From the NCBI GenBank assembly GCA_018001935.1, contig JAGNHB010000022.1:1-64000 (forward strand): 64,000 nt of DNA, in the 5' to 3' direction. Numbering within the stretch: the first letter of the stretch is position 1; each line of letters starts with the position of its first letter. This document shows, one piece after another, positions 1 through 10,118 of the stretch. The translations under genes and the position numbers were made by a program. The notes under the pieces are model-generated. The model searched no databases. It was given only the letters and a program-made list of their open reading frames with translations, and was not told the origin of the DNA. Origin of the DNA: Acidobacteriota bacterium. Lineage in GTDB: Bacteria > Acidobacteriota > JAAYUB01.

Positions 1-65
1 GCGAGCCGTTCCGCCGCCCGGGCGGGCCGCTCCGGCCCTGGGGCCGCCCCAGCCCGGCCCTCCCA

Positions 66-210
66 CCCCCCCCCCCCCCCCCCACGCGCGCGCCTCGGCT
101 CGGCGCGCGTACGCCGTACGCCGGGCGAGCCGAGCCCGGCGCTTCCATCCCCCTTCCCCCACCCCCACGCGCGCGCCTCGGCTCGGCGCGCGTACGCTCG
201 GCGCGCGTAC
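66..210. repeat. Poly-C tract and GC-rich direct repeats
   Basis: A run of 18 C at 66-83 is followed by a 31-bp unit at 83-113 (CGCGCGCCTCGGCTCGGCGC core). The unit recurs at 166-196, and its last part recurs again at 197-210. No reading frame is convincing here. It lies just beyond the 3' end of the propeller/FGE gene. Because it is close to the window edge and very low in complexity, assembly error cannot be excluded. Confidence 0.7.
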
Positions 211-222
211 CCGGGCCTTGTC

Positions 223-3200
223 TCACTGCCCGCGAACCAGGCGGAAACCAAACGCTGAAGAACGTGTGTTGGGGCTGGCAACGTGCCGGTTCGCTGAACG
301 GCACTCCTTGGCCGTGTTGGAGTAACAACCGCTCCGCGTCGCCCGGGACAACCCCGACGACGGCCCCCGGTAGTCCTCCGCCCACTCGACAGGGTAAACC
401 GCAAGCCAGTCCCAGCACCACTCGTAGACGTTGCCATGCAAATCTTTAATATTCCATGCGTTAGGCTCCTTCAGCCCCACCGGGGACGTCGTGCCCTGGG
501 TGTTCCCGCACCACCACGCGACCGTGCTCAGGGACGTCAGCGAGGGGTTGGGTGATAAGTTGTCGCAATTCCCGACGATGTAATTCGGTTCGTCCACGCA
601 GAAAGGCCCCGTCGTCCCCGCCCGGCAGAAGTACTCCCACTCTCCTTCCGTCGGCAGGCGGTAGCCGTTCGCTTCCCAATGACAGAACACCGCGTCCGTC
701 TCGTAGTTGAGCGAGGTGATCGGGGAGGTAAAAGCGGCATCGGCATAATAGCACCGGGTCAGACCGCGCTCCACCGACAGCAGGTTGGCGAACAGCACCG
801 CGGCATACCAGGTGACGGTCTGTACCGGGTTCGACATCCCGGGGCTTCGCTGCACGTCGGACGGGTCGTCCGGCAGCGACGGCTGGACCGACTTCAGGTC
901 CGCCCACATCTTCCGCGTCACCTCCGTTTCCATCACGGCCAGGCTCCGCGTCAGGGTGTGGGTGAATTGGGTTTCCATGTAGGAGTTCCTGCAGGGTTCT
1001 CCCACCGGGGAACCCTGCACGGCGTACTTCTTCGCCGGGACGAAGCGCAGGTTCCCCACCAGGGCGTCGGTCTCCAGGAGATCCCCGGCGGCGTACCGGG
1101 CCACCGGGATCCCCCTGTAGCTGCCCAGGCGGGTCAGGTCCGTCGACACCATGAAGAGGTCGCCGGCCAGTTCACCCGTCCCTTCCACCGAGAGCCAGGC
1201 GACTTCGTAGAACGGCGAGGGCAGCATCGCCTCCGGCGTGCTGTCCAGCCGGGCGCCGGGCGTCAGGGACACGGTGTACAGGCCCGCCGACTCGCCGGTC
1301 GGGTCGTAACCCCTCACTTTGACGGTAACAGGCTCCGCGGTGACGTTGAGCACCCGCAGGTTCGAGGTCCACGCCGATCCGCGTTTCACGAGAGGGAATA
1401 GCAGGTTCCGGGACCCCTTCGACGAGGCGCCGATCCCGTCGAAACGGAAGATGTTCCCGCCGGAACGACTCAGGTACAGCTCGAACCCCGCCAGCGGGGC
1501 GGCCGCCGTCGCATGCAAAGAAACAGCGTCGGGACGAGGCACCCCGTCGAAGACGTCCCAGATCTCCCGCGTCACCTGGGCGTTGGGCGGCAGGTAGATT
1601 TCCCCCTGGGCGACGGGGTCACCGGACGCGTTCAGCAGTTTCACCGAGGCGGGGACGCCGTCGGCACCCAGGTTGGAGAAGGTCACGCCGGTATAGAAGA
1701 GGGCATTGTCGGGAATTTCGTTGAAAAAGAGCTCGTGATCCGCCGCGGGGATTGTTCCCGGCAACGATTCGCCGGACCCCGTTCCGGGGCTGTCTGCTTG
1801 GGATGCTGCGGCCGGCCTGCCGTCGAAGGCCGTGAGCCCAGCCAGGCCGGGGTTTACCATGTTGCCGAAAAGCTCGAAGGCGACCAGGGGCTGCGTGGAC
1901 GTCACCTTCACAAAACGGATCTGGGTCGGGTCGGACACTGCCGGGAAAACCTGGTTCACCAGGCGAACGTACTTGGCCCCGGAAGCGAGAACCCCATCGA
2001 CGGTGCCGATGTGGCCGCCGTCTTCCCGGTAGGCATCCAGACGAAGCTGGGCCGGGGCGTCCCCGATGTTGACCAGGGTGATGCCGGTGTACCATTCACC
2101 CATGACCACGACGTACGGAAAGATCAGATCGATGAAACCCGCCGTTTCCATGGGCATGGCCACGTAGGCCAGGGAGTCCCGCGTCCCGAACTCCAGGACC
2201 CCCTGCAGCGGCGACAGGCTGTCCGCCGTCAGCCACATGTCCGGGGAAAGCGCTGCCGGGGAAAAGAGGGACGCCAGGTCCGCCGCGAAAAGCGACCCGG
2301 CCGGAAGGGACGCGAGGATCCTGGTTTCGAGCAAGGCCCCTTCGGCGTCGTAAAGTTTCAGGTTCACCGGGTGATTGGCGGCCCCGGCGTTGAGCAGGTT
2401 CACCCGGGTCCACCAGAGGTCGGAATGCGCCGCGTGCGCCGCGTAAAGGCCGTAGCGGACCGTCACCGTCGCCGGGGGGCTGTCCGTCACGCCGCAGGCA
2501 CTGGATACCCGCACCCAGTAGGAGGCATCGGCGGTGAGGACCGGCGTGGTGTAAACCGGTGCGTCCATCGCCCCGGGAGCGGGTACCCGGGTATCCAGGC
2601 TGATACCCTGGTACCACTGGTAGTGGAGCGGTTCTGCGCCGCTCACCGTCACCGTCAACGAGGCGGTCTGCCCCTGCAGGATGGTTTTCCCGGCCGGTGG
2701 CGAGGTGATGACCGGGGCATCGGGCTCGGGGCAGGATCGCCAGAGGGCGAGGTGCCCGGAGTCCGCCGACCCGGCCCGGATGAACCACCCGCCGACGAAA
2801 AGGTCGTACCCCTTTGCGGCGAGGGCCTCCACATCGTGGTTTACCCCTTCTCGCAGAAGGGTCCACGAGTTGCCGTCCCAGTTGGCGATCCGGTTCACCG
2901 CGATCCCCCCCGCTTTCTGGACAGTGCCGCCCACATAGAGTCCCTTCGCGCTCCAGGCCAGGGCCCGCACGCGGCCGACGATTCCGGTTCCCAGGGCAGA
3001 CCAGGCGCTGCCGTTCCATTTCGCGACCGCTGTCGTGATCTTTCCGCCCGCGGCGACGAAGAACCCTCCCGCGTAGACGTCGCTCCCGTTCACGGCGAGG
3101 GCCTCGACCCCGTTGTCCACCCCGCCGCCCAAGGCCGACCAGGCAGTCCCGTCCCACTTGGCGATTCGGCTCGCGGGCACCCCCCCGGCCTGGCTGAAAT

Positions 3201-4884
3201 ATCCCCCGACATAGACGGCGCCCCCGCCGGCGACGACGGTTTTCACGGAGTTGTTGGTCCCGCTGCCCAGGGCCGACCAGGCGGCGCCGTCCCACCGGGC
3301 GACGTGGTTCGCGCCGGCGCCGCCGGCCTCGGTGAACCACCCGCCCACGAAGAGGTCGCCCCCGCTCACGGCGAGGGCCAGCACGGTGTCGTTCACCCCA
3401 CTGCCCAGGGGTGACCAGGCCGAACCATCCCATTTTGCGACGCGGTTCGCCTCGATACCGCCGGCCCGGGTGAAATCTCCACCGACGTAAACGGTGGTGC
3501 CGACCACGGCGATGGCGTAGACGGTACCATCCACCCCCTCCCCCAGGGCCGACCAGGCACTGCCGTCCCACCGGGCGACGCCCCCGGCGATCACCCCGCC
3601 GGCCCTCGTGAATCGGCCCCCGGCATAGACGTCGGTCCCGTCCGTAACCACCGCGTAGACGGTGGAGTTCACCCCCTGACCGGTGTTTTCCGGGCCCATG
3701 GGATGAAAGGTGGTCCCGTCGTACCGGGTGAGACTCTCCACCCCGACCCCCCCGGCCAGGGAGAACAACCCTCCGGCGTACAGGCTGCCCCCGCCGGCGG
3801 TCAGGGTCCACACCGGGGCGTTCATCCCGGTCCCCAGCGGTGACCAGGCGCCGCCGTCCCACTTCGCGATATAGCGGGCGTCAGCGCCCCCGGCGGTGTG
3901 AAACGTTCCCCCCGCAAAGACGTCGCTCCCGATGACCGCGATGGCGGTCACGTCCCCGTCCAGACCGGCCCCCAGGGGTGACCAGGCGCTCCCGTCCCAC
4001 TTCGCGACCCGCGAGGCGCCACTCCCCCCGGCCGTCGTGAACAACCCGCCGGCATAGAGGTCGCCCCCGCTCACGGCGAGGGCTCTCACGCTCTTGTTCG
4101 CCCCTTTCCCCAAGGCCGACCACGAGCTCCCGTCCCACTTCGCGATGTGATTCACGCTTGTCCAGCTGGAGGAGGTGAAATCCCCCCCGGCGTACAGGTC
4201 GCCCCCGCTCACGGCGAGGGCGTACACGTCGGAACCCAACCCGCTCTTCAGGGTCGACCAGGCGGTTCCGTTCCACTTCGCGACATGATGCGCCGCCACG
4301 TAGCCGGCCTGGATGAATTCCCCACCGACATAGAGGTCGTTCCCACTCACGGCGAGAGCGTTCACCCGCCCGGTCACGCCGTTCGCCAGGGCTGACCAGC
4401 TCGTGCCGTCCCATTTCGCGACGCGGTTCACCGTGATGTCGCCGGCCGTCGTGAAATCCCCCCCGGCGTAGACGGTTCCCCCGCTCACCGCAATCGCCCG
4501 AACACTCCCGTTGAACCCGCTTCCCAATGCCGTCCACGTGCTGCCGTCCCATTTCGCGATCCCGTTCACCGTCAACCCGCCCAGGGCCGAGAAGTCCCCC
4601 CCGACGAAAATTTCGGTCCCGCTCACCACGACCACACTCACGTTGCAGAACGCGTTCCAGGCGAAGCCCCCGTCCCAGGATCCCGCGTCCGACGGGGCGA
4701 AGGCAACGGTTGCCGGGGCCCTCTCCGGGAAAGGACCGGGGTGTACCCCCCTGTGCGTGTGCGGGGCGACGACGGGGGGAAGCTCCGGAGCGGGAGATTC
4801 CCGCCCGGGGCTCGCTGGAGAGGGGCAGCTCCCCACGACGACAACGCCGAGGACGACCCACGCGAAGAAACTGCTTTTTCCCAT
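223..4884 (-). CDS. Secreted beta-propeller protein with C-terminal formylglycine-enzyme-like (SUMF1) domain
   Basis: 1553 residues. A hydrophobic N-terminus ends in VVVGSC (Cys20), a lipobox-like site, so it is probably a lipoprotein outside the inner membrane. About residues 70-715 form some 14 imperfect repeats of roughly 45-50 residues with the pattern AKWDGSAWSPLGxG, then an alternating hydrophobic strand and YAGGxF; these look like kelch-type propeller blades. An Ig-like segment (about 715-805) and a long beta-rich linker follow. From about 1275 to the end lies a formylglycine-generating-enzyme/sulfatase-modifying-factor fold, with YRLPTEGEWEYFCRAG, DLHGNVYEWCWDW and the terminal FGFRLVRG. 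Such domains are often structural or sugar/protein-binding rather than catalytic, and the enzymatic role is not shown. Start chosen because a signal peptide follows directly. Confidence 0.85.
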   Translation of the reverse strand: MGKSSFFAWVVLGVVVVGSCPSPASPGRESPAPELPPVVAPHTHRGVHPGPFPERAPATVAFAPSDAGSWDGGFAWNAFCNVSVVVVSGTEIFVGGDFSALGGLTVNGIAKWDGSTWTALGSGFNGSVRAIAVSGGTVYAGGDFTTAGDITVNRVAKWDGTSWSALANGVTGRVNALAVSGNDLYVGGEFIQAGYVAAHHVAKWNGTAWSTLKSGLGSDVYALAVSGGDLYAGGDFTSSSWTSVNHIAKWDGSSWSALGKGANKSVRALAVSGGDLYAGGLFTTAGGSGASRVAKWDGSAWSPLGAGLDGDVTAIAVIGSDVFAGGTFHTAGGADARYIAKWDGGAWSPLGTGMNAPVWTLTAGGGSLYAGGLFSLAGGVGVESLTRYDGTTFHPMGPENTGQGVNSTVYAVVTDGTDVYAGGRFTRAGGVIAGGVARWDGSAWSALGEGVDGTVYAIAVVGTTVYVGGDFTRAGGIEANRVAKWDGSAWSPLGSGVNDTVLALAVSGGDLFVGGWFTEAGGAGANHVARWDGAAWSALGSGTNNSVKTVVAGGGAVYVGGYFSQAGGVPASRIAKWDGTAWSALGGGVDNGVEALAVNGSDVYAGGFFVAAGGKITTAVAKWNGSAWSALGTGIVGRVRALAWSAKGLYVGGTVQKAGGIAVNRIANWDGNSWTLLREGVNHDVEALAAKGYDLFVGGWFIRAGSADSGHLALWRSCPEPDAPVITSPPAGKTILQGQTASLTVTVSGAEPLHYQWYQGISLDTRVPAPGAMDAPVYTTPVLTADASYWVRVSSACGVTDSPPATVTVRYGLYAAHAAHSDLWWTRVNLLNAGAANHPVNLKLYDAEGALLETRILASLPAGSLFAADLASLFSPAALSPDMWLTADSLSPLQGVLEFGTRDSLAYVAMPMETAGFIDLIFPYVVVMGEWYTGITLVNIGDAPAQLRLDAYREDGGHIGTVDGVLASGAKYVRLVNQVFPAVSDPTQIRFVKVTSTQPLVAFELFGNMVNPGLAGLTAFDGRPAAASQADSPGTGSGESLPGTIPAADHELFFNEIPDNALFYTGVTFSNLGADGVPASVKLLNASGDPVAQGEIYLPPNAQVTREIWDVFDGVPRPDAVSLHATAAAPLAGFELYLSRSGGNIFRFDGIGASSKGSRNLLFPLVKRGSAWTSNLRVLNVTAEPVTVKVRGYDPTGESAGLYTVSLTPGARLDSTPEAMLPSPFYEVAWLSVEGTGELAGDLFMVSTDLTRLGSYRGIPVARYAAGDLLETDALVGNLRFVPAKKYAVQGSPVGEPCRNSYMETQFTHTLTRSLAVMETEVTRKMWADLKSVQPSLPDDPSDVQRSPGMSNPVQTVTWYAAVLFANLLSVERGLTRCYYADAAFTSPITSLNYETDAVFCHWEANGYRLPTEGEWEYFCRAGTTGPFCVDEPNYIVGNCDNLSPNPSLTSLSTVAWWCGNTQGTTSPVGLKEPNAWNIKDLHGNVYEWCWDWLAVYPVEWAEDYRGPSSGLSRATRSGCYSNTAKECRSANRHVASPNTRSSAFGFRLVRGQ

Positions 4885-5012
4885 GATTCAACCGCCCCTG
4901 TAGAGAATCTCCCGGAGACGTTCTTCCGACGGCTGCCCGTTTTCAACCGGGAAGGGATGAGACATCCATGCATTCCCCATGCCGGGCCCGCACGAAGACT
5001 CATAAATTCACT

Positions 5013-5041
5013 ATATCACATTTTTTCGGTGTATCCGCCAA
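5013..5041 (-). promoter_or_regulatory. Candidate sigma-70 promoter for the propeller/FGE gene
   Basis: On the minus strand TTGGCG (5036-5041) is separated by 17 bp from TGATAT (5013-5018), with an overlapping TATAGT at 5010-5015. It lies about 130 bp upstream of the start at 4884, in a locally AT-rich gap. Seen by eye only. Confidence 0.4.
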
Positions 5042-5071
5042 ACGAGGCGCCGGGGCCCCGCGCACCCTGCG

Positions 5072-7138
5072 TCAGGCCGGGGCTTTCTCGTCCGGGAGCT
5101 GCTCCTCGGGGATGTGCACGGTCTCGGTGGTGACGTGGGTGTCGGTCCCGAGCCCGAAGTAGAGGTGGGCCGGGACCGAGTTGCGGAGCATGAAGCGGAA
5201 GAACCACAGCCGCAGGTTCCGGAGCCGGTCGATGGAGCTGACGATGAGGTTCTCCTGGCCGATCAGGACCAGCCACCGCCTCGGGTCCCCCGGCACCTTC
5301 ACCTGGTGCAGCGCCTTGGCGGCGATGAGGGTTTGCCGCACGTCGAGGTTTTCCATGTACCCGTAACTGGCCTGAATGGCCGTCACCGACCCGCAAACCG
5401 GGTCGAAGAGGAAATTCCGGGCCTCGAAATGCTCCCGGTTCTTGACCCGCAGGAAGGGCACGTTTTCCTGGACCACGGTGAGGAAGATCACGTGCTTGGG
5501 GATGGCCCCGAGGCGGACCCAGAAAAGGTGGAGCACCGGCGGGATGCTGTCCTCCGGTGAGCTGATGGGCCGGGACGACATGACCACGATGGAACGGGGG
5601 ATCTGCTGGATGGCGGGGTTTTTCTTCAGCTCGATCAACCGGGCCACGGACTCGCAGGCGGGGGCGATGGAAGCGTAGCGGCGGGCGATGTACTTCCGCC
5701 CCCAGTACCAGGTGGACATGATCAGGTAGATGATGGCGCCGACCTTGAGAGGGACCCAACCGCCATGGAGGACCTTCAGGCTCGCCGAGCTGAAGAAGAG
5801 CAGTTCGAGGAGGGCGAAGGCCCCGAAGACCGCGAGGGCCCTCCAGAGCCGCCACCCCCAGAGAAGGTGGGCGATGGCCGTCATGGAAACGGAGGTGACG
5901 AGCATGACCCCCGAGACGGCGAAACCGTAGGCCGCGGCCAGGTTGGAACTCGTCTGGAAGATCACCACCAGGAGCGACGAGGCCACCATCAGGGCCCAGT
6001 TGATGCCGCCGATGTAGATCTGCCCCTCGTGGGTGGCGCTGGTGTGGACAATGCGCAGGCGGGGGAAGAGGCCCATGGCGATGGCCTGCTGGGTCAGGGA
6101 GAAGGCGCCGGAGATCAGGGCCTGGGAGGCGATGATGGTGGCGAAGGTCGCCAGGGCCACCATGGGGACGAGCCCCCAGGACGGCACCAGGGCGTAGAAG
6201 ATGTGCCCCGCCGGCGCCTCCCGCCCGCTCAGGACGTAGGCGCCCTGCCCCAGGTAGTTGAGCATGAGGGCGGGGTAGACGAGGGTGGTCCAGGTGATGC
6301 GGATGGGTCGCCGTCCGAAGTGGCCCATGTCCGCGAAGAGGGCCTCGCAGCCCGTCACCGCCAGCAGGACCGAGCCGAGGACCAGCATGGCGTGATGGAA
6401 CCCGCCGTTCACGAGGAAATCCACGGCGTACAGGGGGTTGAAGGCCGCCAGGATGCCGGGGTGCTGGAGGACCTGGTTGATCCCCAGGAGGGACAGCGCG
6501 GCGAACCACACCAGCAGGACCGGGCCGAAGATCCGGCCCACCTGGGCGGTGCCTCGCCGCTGGATGGCGAACAGGCCCACCAGGATGCCCACCGTGATGG
6601 GCACGATGTAGGGCTGGAAGGCGCCGGTCACGATCTTCAGCCCCTCCACCGCCGACAGCACCGAGATGGCGGGGGTGATGATCCCCTCGCCGTACAGGAG
6701 CCCGGCGGCCAGGATCAGGGCGGGCGAGAGGTACTTCAGCAGGCGGCTCCCCCCCTGGCGCAACAGGCCTAGCAGGGCGAAGGTGCCGCCCTCCCCCTGG
6801 TTGTCGGCGCGCAGGACCAGGAGGATGTACTTCACCCCCACGGACAGGGTCAGGATCCAGAGGATGAGGCTGGTGGCCCCCAGCGCACTGGCGGCGTCGA
6901 CGGCGGACGCCTTCTGACCGTGGAACACCTCGGAGACCGTGTAGAGCGGGCTCGTGCCGATGTCGCCGTAGACCACCCCCAGGGCGGAGAGGCAGAGGGC
7001 GAACAAGCCGGCCTTCCGGGCCTCCGAGAGCGTGGCCGGCGCACCCGGCGGCGGGGGCCCGGGGGGGGGCGCCGGTCCCGCGGTTGATCGTTCTTGCGAG
7101 TGGGGTGAAGTTGCTGCCAAAGCGGTTTCCTCACTCAT
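5072..7138 (-). CDS. kup: Kup-family potassium uptake transporter
   Basis: 688 residues, slightly longer than the roughly 620 usual for Kup because of a Pro/Ala-rich N-terminal extension. It is a proton-coupled K+ importer of the inner membrane. The family signature LGVVYGDIGTSPLYT is near residue 60. It is followed by about 12 hydrophobic segments up to about residue 480 and a soluble C-terminal domain. Family features such as YGEGIITPAISVLSAVEG and GCEALFADMGHFG are intact. It begins 30 bp after the truncated radical SAM gene, so the two are probably cotranscribed. Confidence 0.95.
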   Translation of the reverse strand: MSEETALAATSPHSQERSTAGPAPPPGPPPPGAPATLSEARKAGLFALCLSALGVVYGDIGTSPLYTVSEVFHGQKASAVDAASALGATSLILWILTLSVGVKYILLVLRADNQGEGGTFALLGLLRQGGSRLLKYLSPALILAAGLLYGEGIITPAISVLSAVEGLKIVTGAFQPYIVPITVGILVGLFAIQRRGTAQVGRIFGPVLLVWFAALSLLGINQVLQHPGILAAFNPLYAVDFLVNGGFHHAMLVLGSVLLAVTGCEALFADMGHFGRRPIRITWTTLVYPALMLNYLGQGAYVLSGREAPAGHIFYALVPSWGLVPMVALATFATIIASQALISGAFSLTQQAIAMGLFPRLRIVHTSATHEGQIYIGGINWALMVASSLLVVIFQTSSNLAAAYGFAVSGVMLVTSVSMTAIAHLLWGWRLWRALAVFGAFALLELLFFSSASLKVLHGGWVPLKVGAIIYLIMSTWYWGRKYIARRYASIAPACESVARLIELKKNPAIQQIPRSIVVMSSRPISSPEDSIPPVLHLFWVRLGAIPKHVIFLTVVQENVPFLRVKNREHFEARNFLFDPVCGSVTAIQASYGYMENLDVRQTLIAAKALHQVKVPGDPRRWLVLIGQENLIVSSIDRLRNLRLWFFRFMLRNSVPAHLYFGLGTDTHVTTETVHIPEEQLPDEKAPA

Positions 7139-7168
7139 GATCGGCGCGCGTGCCCGGAGAGGGTGTTT

Positions 7169-7594
7169 TCATGCCGGCACCGCCGGTTCCACGGTCTTCT
7201 CGTCGAGATACACCCCGTGCGCGCGCCGGTAGCGGTAGATGTCACAGACGGAACAGGGGACGTCATCCCGGGGGTTCGCCTTTCCGAGGACCATCTGTTT
7301 CGCGTACACATAGTCTTCGTTCGCCAGCGCCTTTTCCAGTCCCGATTCGAAGACGTTTACCGCGAAGAAGTCGCAATTGCAAGGACAACCCAGGAGCCTT
7401 CCGTCCCAGTTGATCTGAGGTTCGTTCCACAGGTTCTCGCACACCGCGAGGTGCCGCTTCCCGTAGTCGCGTTGGGCCTCCTCCCATTCCGCCACCGAGG
7501 AATAACCCATCTCCCGGATGCCCCACCCCACACAGACCGGGCAGCGCAGCTGGCAGATCGAGGAAGCACAGAGCCTCACCTTGGAAACGGACAC
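7169..7594 (-). pseudogene. Internally deleted radical SAM/SPASM protein
   Basis: 141 residues from a GTG start at 7594, chosen because AAGGAGA lies just upstream. The N-terminus carries a radical SAM-like cysteine cluster (CASSICQLRCPVC). The text then jumps directly to what looks like the C-terminal iron-sulfur (SPASM-like) part, with EPQINWDGRLLGCPCNC and DDVPCSVCDIYR. The central barrel of roughly 150-200 residues expected between them is missing, although the frame is kept. I interpret it as an in-frame deletion of a radical SAM enzyme. A small iron-sulfur protein that is still made cannot be excluded, because start, ribosome site and frame are intact. Confidence 0.6.
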
Positions 7595-7646
7595 CTGATG
7601 TCTCCTTTTTCCCCTTCCTCCGTCCGCCCCTCCCACGGACAAACGC

Positions 7647-7675
7647 TTTCTACCCCATTTCGAGGGAAACATCAA
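7647..7675 (-). promoter_or_regulatory. Candidate promoter for the radical SAM remnant and kup
   Basis: Minus-strand TTGATG (7670-7675), 17-bp spacer, TAGAAA (7647-7652), about 50 bp before the GTG start at 7594. No other strong match lies between this site and kup. Confidence 0.4.
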
Positions 7676-7817
7676 CCCAAACAAAGGGAGGTGGATTCCC
7701 GAGCGCTCTTGTGGAATAATCCGGTCGCGGCGGCGGGGCGCGTCGGGCCCCCGGGCGGGCCCCCGGCGGCCCGGGCGGAGGGCGGCGCGGAAATCCCGGC
7801 CGCGGAGGTGTCTTGAG

Positions 7818-8018
7818 ATGTCCAAGCCTTACATCATCCTGCAGGACCTCAGCGTGCGGCGCCTCGAGGACAAGGTCTGCGAGGCCGTCGGGAAAGGGTA
7901 CCGCCCCCTGGGCGGGGTCGCCGCCATCGAGGCGAAGCTGCGCGACTCCACGGGCATCGAGGAACCCAAGGCCGTCGTCTTCCTCCAGGCCATGGTCTTC
8001 GCGCCCGCGCGGGAGTGA
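7818..8018 (+). CDS. DUF1737-like small protein
   Basis: 66 residues with a GGAGGT ribosome site about 8 bp before the ATG. The pattern YIILQDLSVRRLEDKVCEAV, then GYRPLGGVAAI and a C-terminal strand (VVFLQAMVF), resembles the short DUF1737 family, whose function is unknown. It is probably cytoplasmic, with no signal peptide or cysteine cluster. It stands alone, divergent from the radical SAM/kup pair and convergent with sdaA. Confidence 0.7.
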   Translation: MSKPYIILQDLSVRRLEDKVCEAVGKGYRPLGGVAAIEAKLRDSTGIEEPKAVVFLQAMVFAPARE

Positions 8019-8123
8019 CCCGCCGACGGGCGAGCCTCGCCATCGCCTCCGCGGCGGGCGTGGAGGGGGCCGGCGCAGCGCCATTGCCTGCGCGGCTGCA
8101 CCCCACGGATGCGCGACGGGGCG

Positions 8124-9368
8124 TCAGCCCTCCGCCTGAGCGTCGCAGAGGGCCAGGCCACCGGCGGAGGTCTCCCGGTAGAGGCTGGGGATGTCCCGGC
8201 CGGTGCGCCGGAGGGTCTCCACCACCTCGTCGAAACTGATGCGGTGCCGGCCGTCGGAGAGGATGGCGTAGACGTTGTGGTCCAGGGCCCGGGCGGCGGC
8301 GAAGGCGTTGCGCTCGATGCAGGGGATCTGCACCAGCCCGGCCACCGGGTCGCAGGTGAGCCCCAGGTGGTGCTCCAGGCCCATCTCGGCGGAATACTCG
8401 ATCTGGAAGACCGTGCCGCCGAAGAGTTGGGTGGTGGCGGCGGACGCCATGGCGCACGCGGTGCCCACCTCCCCCTGGCACCCCACCTCGGCCCCGGAGA
8501 TGGAGGCGTTCCGCTTGACCACGTTCCCGATGAGCCCCGCCGTGGCCAGGGCCCGCAGGATCTTTTCGTCCCCGAAGCCGTGCTCGGTGCTCAGGTAGTG
8601 CAGGACCGCCGGCAGCACGCCGCACGACCCGCAGGTGGGGGCCGTGACGATCCGCCCGCCCCCGGCGTTCTCCTCGCTCACGGCCAGGGCGTAGGAGAAC
8701 AGGAGGGCCCGGTTGCGCAGGGTCCCCGAGAACCCTGAGGCGCGTACGTGGTAGCTGGACGCTTTCCGCGGCAGGTTCAGGACCCCGGGCAGGACGCCCT
8801 CGTTGTCGATGCCCCGCTGCACCGATTCCCGCATGGCCTGCCAGACCGCCGCCAGGTGGTCCCACAGGTCCGGCGCCTCGAACTCCCGCACGCACTCCCA
8901 GAAGGAGCGCCCGTGGGCGTTGCACCAGTGCAGGACCTCCCCCAGGTCGGCGAAGGGGTACACCCGGTCGCTCTCGGCGGGGCCGCGGTCGTCCGTCACG
9001 GCGCCGCCCCCCACGCTGTAGGCGGTCCACTCGCCCAAGGGGGCGCCGTCCGTCCCGAAGGCGGAGAACGTCAGGGCGTTGGGGTGGCGGGGGAGGACGG
9101 TGTCCGGCTTCCACTCGATCCCGAAGTCCTTCCCGCGGAAGACGTCGTTGAGGACCCGGTCCGTGAGGTGTCCCTTCCCGGTGGCGGCCAGGCTGCCGTA
9201 GAGGACCACCCGGTAGCGCTCCGCCGCGGGGACGCGCGCCAGGAACTGCTCCGCCGCGGCGCGGGGGCCCATGGTGTGGCTGCTGGACGGCCCGTATCCG
9301 ATGCGGTACAGCTCGCGGAGGCTCTCCATCCCGGGAGGGGGTTGTGCGGGGTTCGGGGTTTGACTCAT
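8124..9368 (-). CDS. sdaA: L-serine dehydratase (iron-sulfur, single chain)
   Basis: 414 residues, slightly shorter than the roughly 455 of E. coli SdaA. It deaminates L-serine to pyruvate and ammonia with a [4Fe-4S] cluster. The N-terminal beta domain begins with [20 protein letters not shown]. The catalytic alpha domain has [33 protein letters not shown] and [20 protein letters not shown], which carry the cluster cysteines of this family. It is monocistronic, with its own upstream gap and no serine transporter next to it. Confidence 0.94.
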   Translation of the reverse strand: MSQTPNPAQPPPGMESLRELYRIGYGPSSSHTMGPRAAAEQFLARVPAAERYRVVLYGSLAATGKGHLTDRVLNDVFRGKDFGIEWKPDTVLPRHPNALTFSAFGTDGAPLGEWTAYSVGGGAVTDDRGPAESDRVYPFADLGEVLHWCNAHGRSFWECVREFEAPDLWDHLAAVWQAMRESVQRGIDNEGVLPGVLNLPRKASSYHVRASGFSGTLRNRALLFSYALAVSEENAGGGRIVTAPTCGSCGVLPAVLHYLSTEHGFGDEKILRALATAGLIGNVVKRNASISGAEVGCQGEVGTACAMASAATTQLFGGTVFQIEYSAEMGLEHHLGLTCDPVAGLVQIPCIERNAFAAARALDHNVYAILSDGRHRISFDEVVETLRRTGRDIPSLYRETSAGGLALCDAQAEG

Positions 9369-9554
9369 GGGCCAACCATAACCGCATTCCGGCGCGATGT
9401 AAAGGGTTTTCCCCTCCGGATCCCGTCCGCGGTTCGGCGACGGACGCCCGGGGTGAACCGGCGACCCCTCCGGGGTCGTGCCCCCGGCACGGTTCGTCGA
9501 TCGTACCGATGCCCGATATCGAACCCGCTGATATTCAAGGAGCCCAGAGGATGT

Positions 9555-10118
9555 TCAACGGAACCGCCCAGAGCCGGTCTCCGAAAGGGCCAGGTATCGG
9601 GTCAGAGAAGTGTGAGGGAGGCCCGTGTCGCGACCCACATCGGCCATATTCAGCAGGCCGGAGGTCCGGGCGGCCAGGATACCCAGGAGGTTGGGCAGGC
9701 TGCGAAGAGCGTCCACGCGGGCCAGGTCCCGAACATCCCGTTGCAGGATGGTGGAGAGACAGGATGCAAACCAGGCAGCGCGCCGGTTCTCATCCCGGCG
9801 TCGGACGGCTTCCGGGTAACCGCCGCGGGTCAGACGAGCCGTCAGGTTCTCCTCAACGCGAAGGGGTTCCACAGGATCGAGAGTGCCGCGGAAAAGTCGG
9901 GGAATGAAACCTTCGACCACGCCGTCGAGTTCGCCGGCCGAAAAGGGGTAAAGGGGCAGTATCTCCATCCTGCCGACCAGGAATTCGGCGAGCCGGGGGA
10001 GTGTCATGACGTTGGCGGAACCGGTGAGCAGGAAGCGGCCCGGCCGGCGGTCCTGATCCACGGCGAGCTTGATGGCGGTGAAGAGGTCGGGGGCCTTCTG
10101 GACTTCATCCAGGACCCC
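9555..10118 (-). pseudogene. Remnant of a DUF4143-type AAA ATPase
   Basis: One frame of 188 codons begins in the middle of a protein (VLDEVQKAPDLFTAIK, the Walker B region) and continues with RFLLTGSANVMTLPRLAE, typical of the large bacterial AAA/DUF4143 family. A stop lies just upstream in frame, so the Walker A part is missing. The reading also breaks off at RYLALSE before the C-terminal DUF4143 nuclease-like part. Both ends are therefore lost. An intact but different member lies at 61581-62753. Confidence 0.75.

Noticed and set aside
1513-3414. 633-residue plus-strand frame opposite the propeller repeats
   Set aside because: Repeat-derived antisense frame with no start signal or domain.
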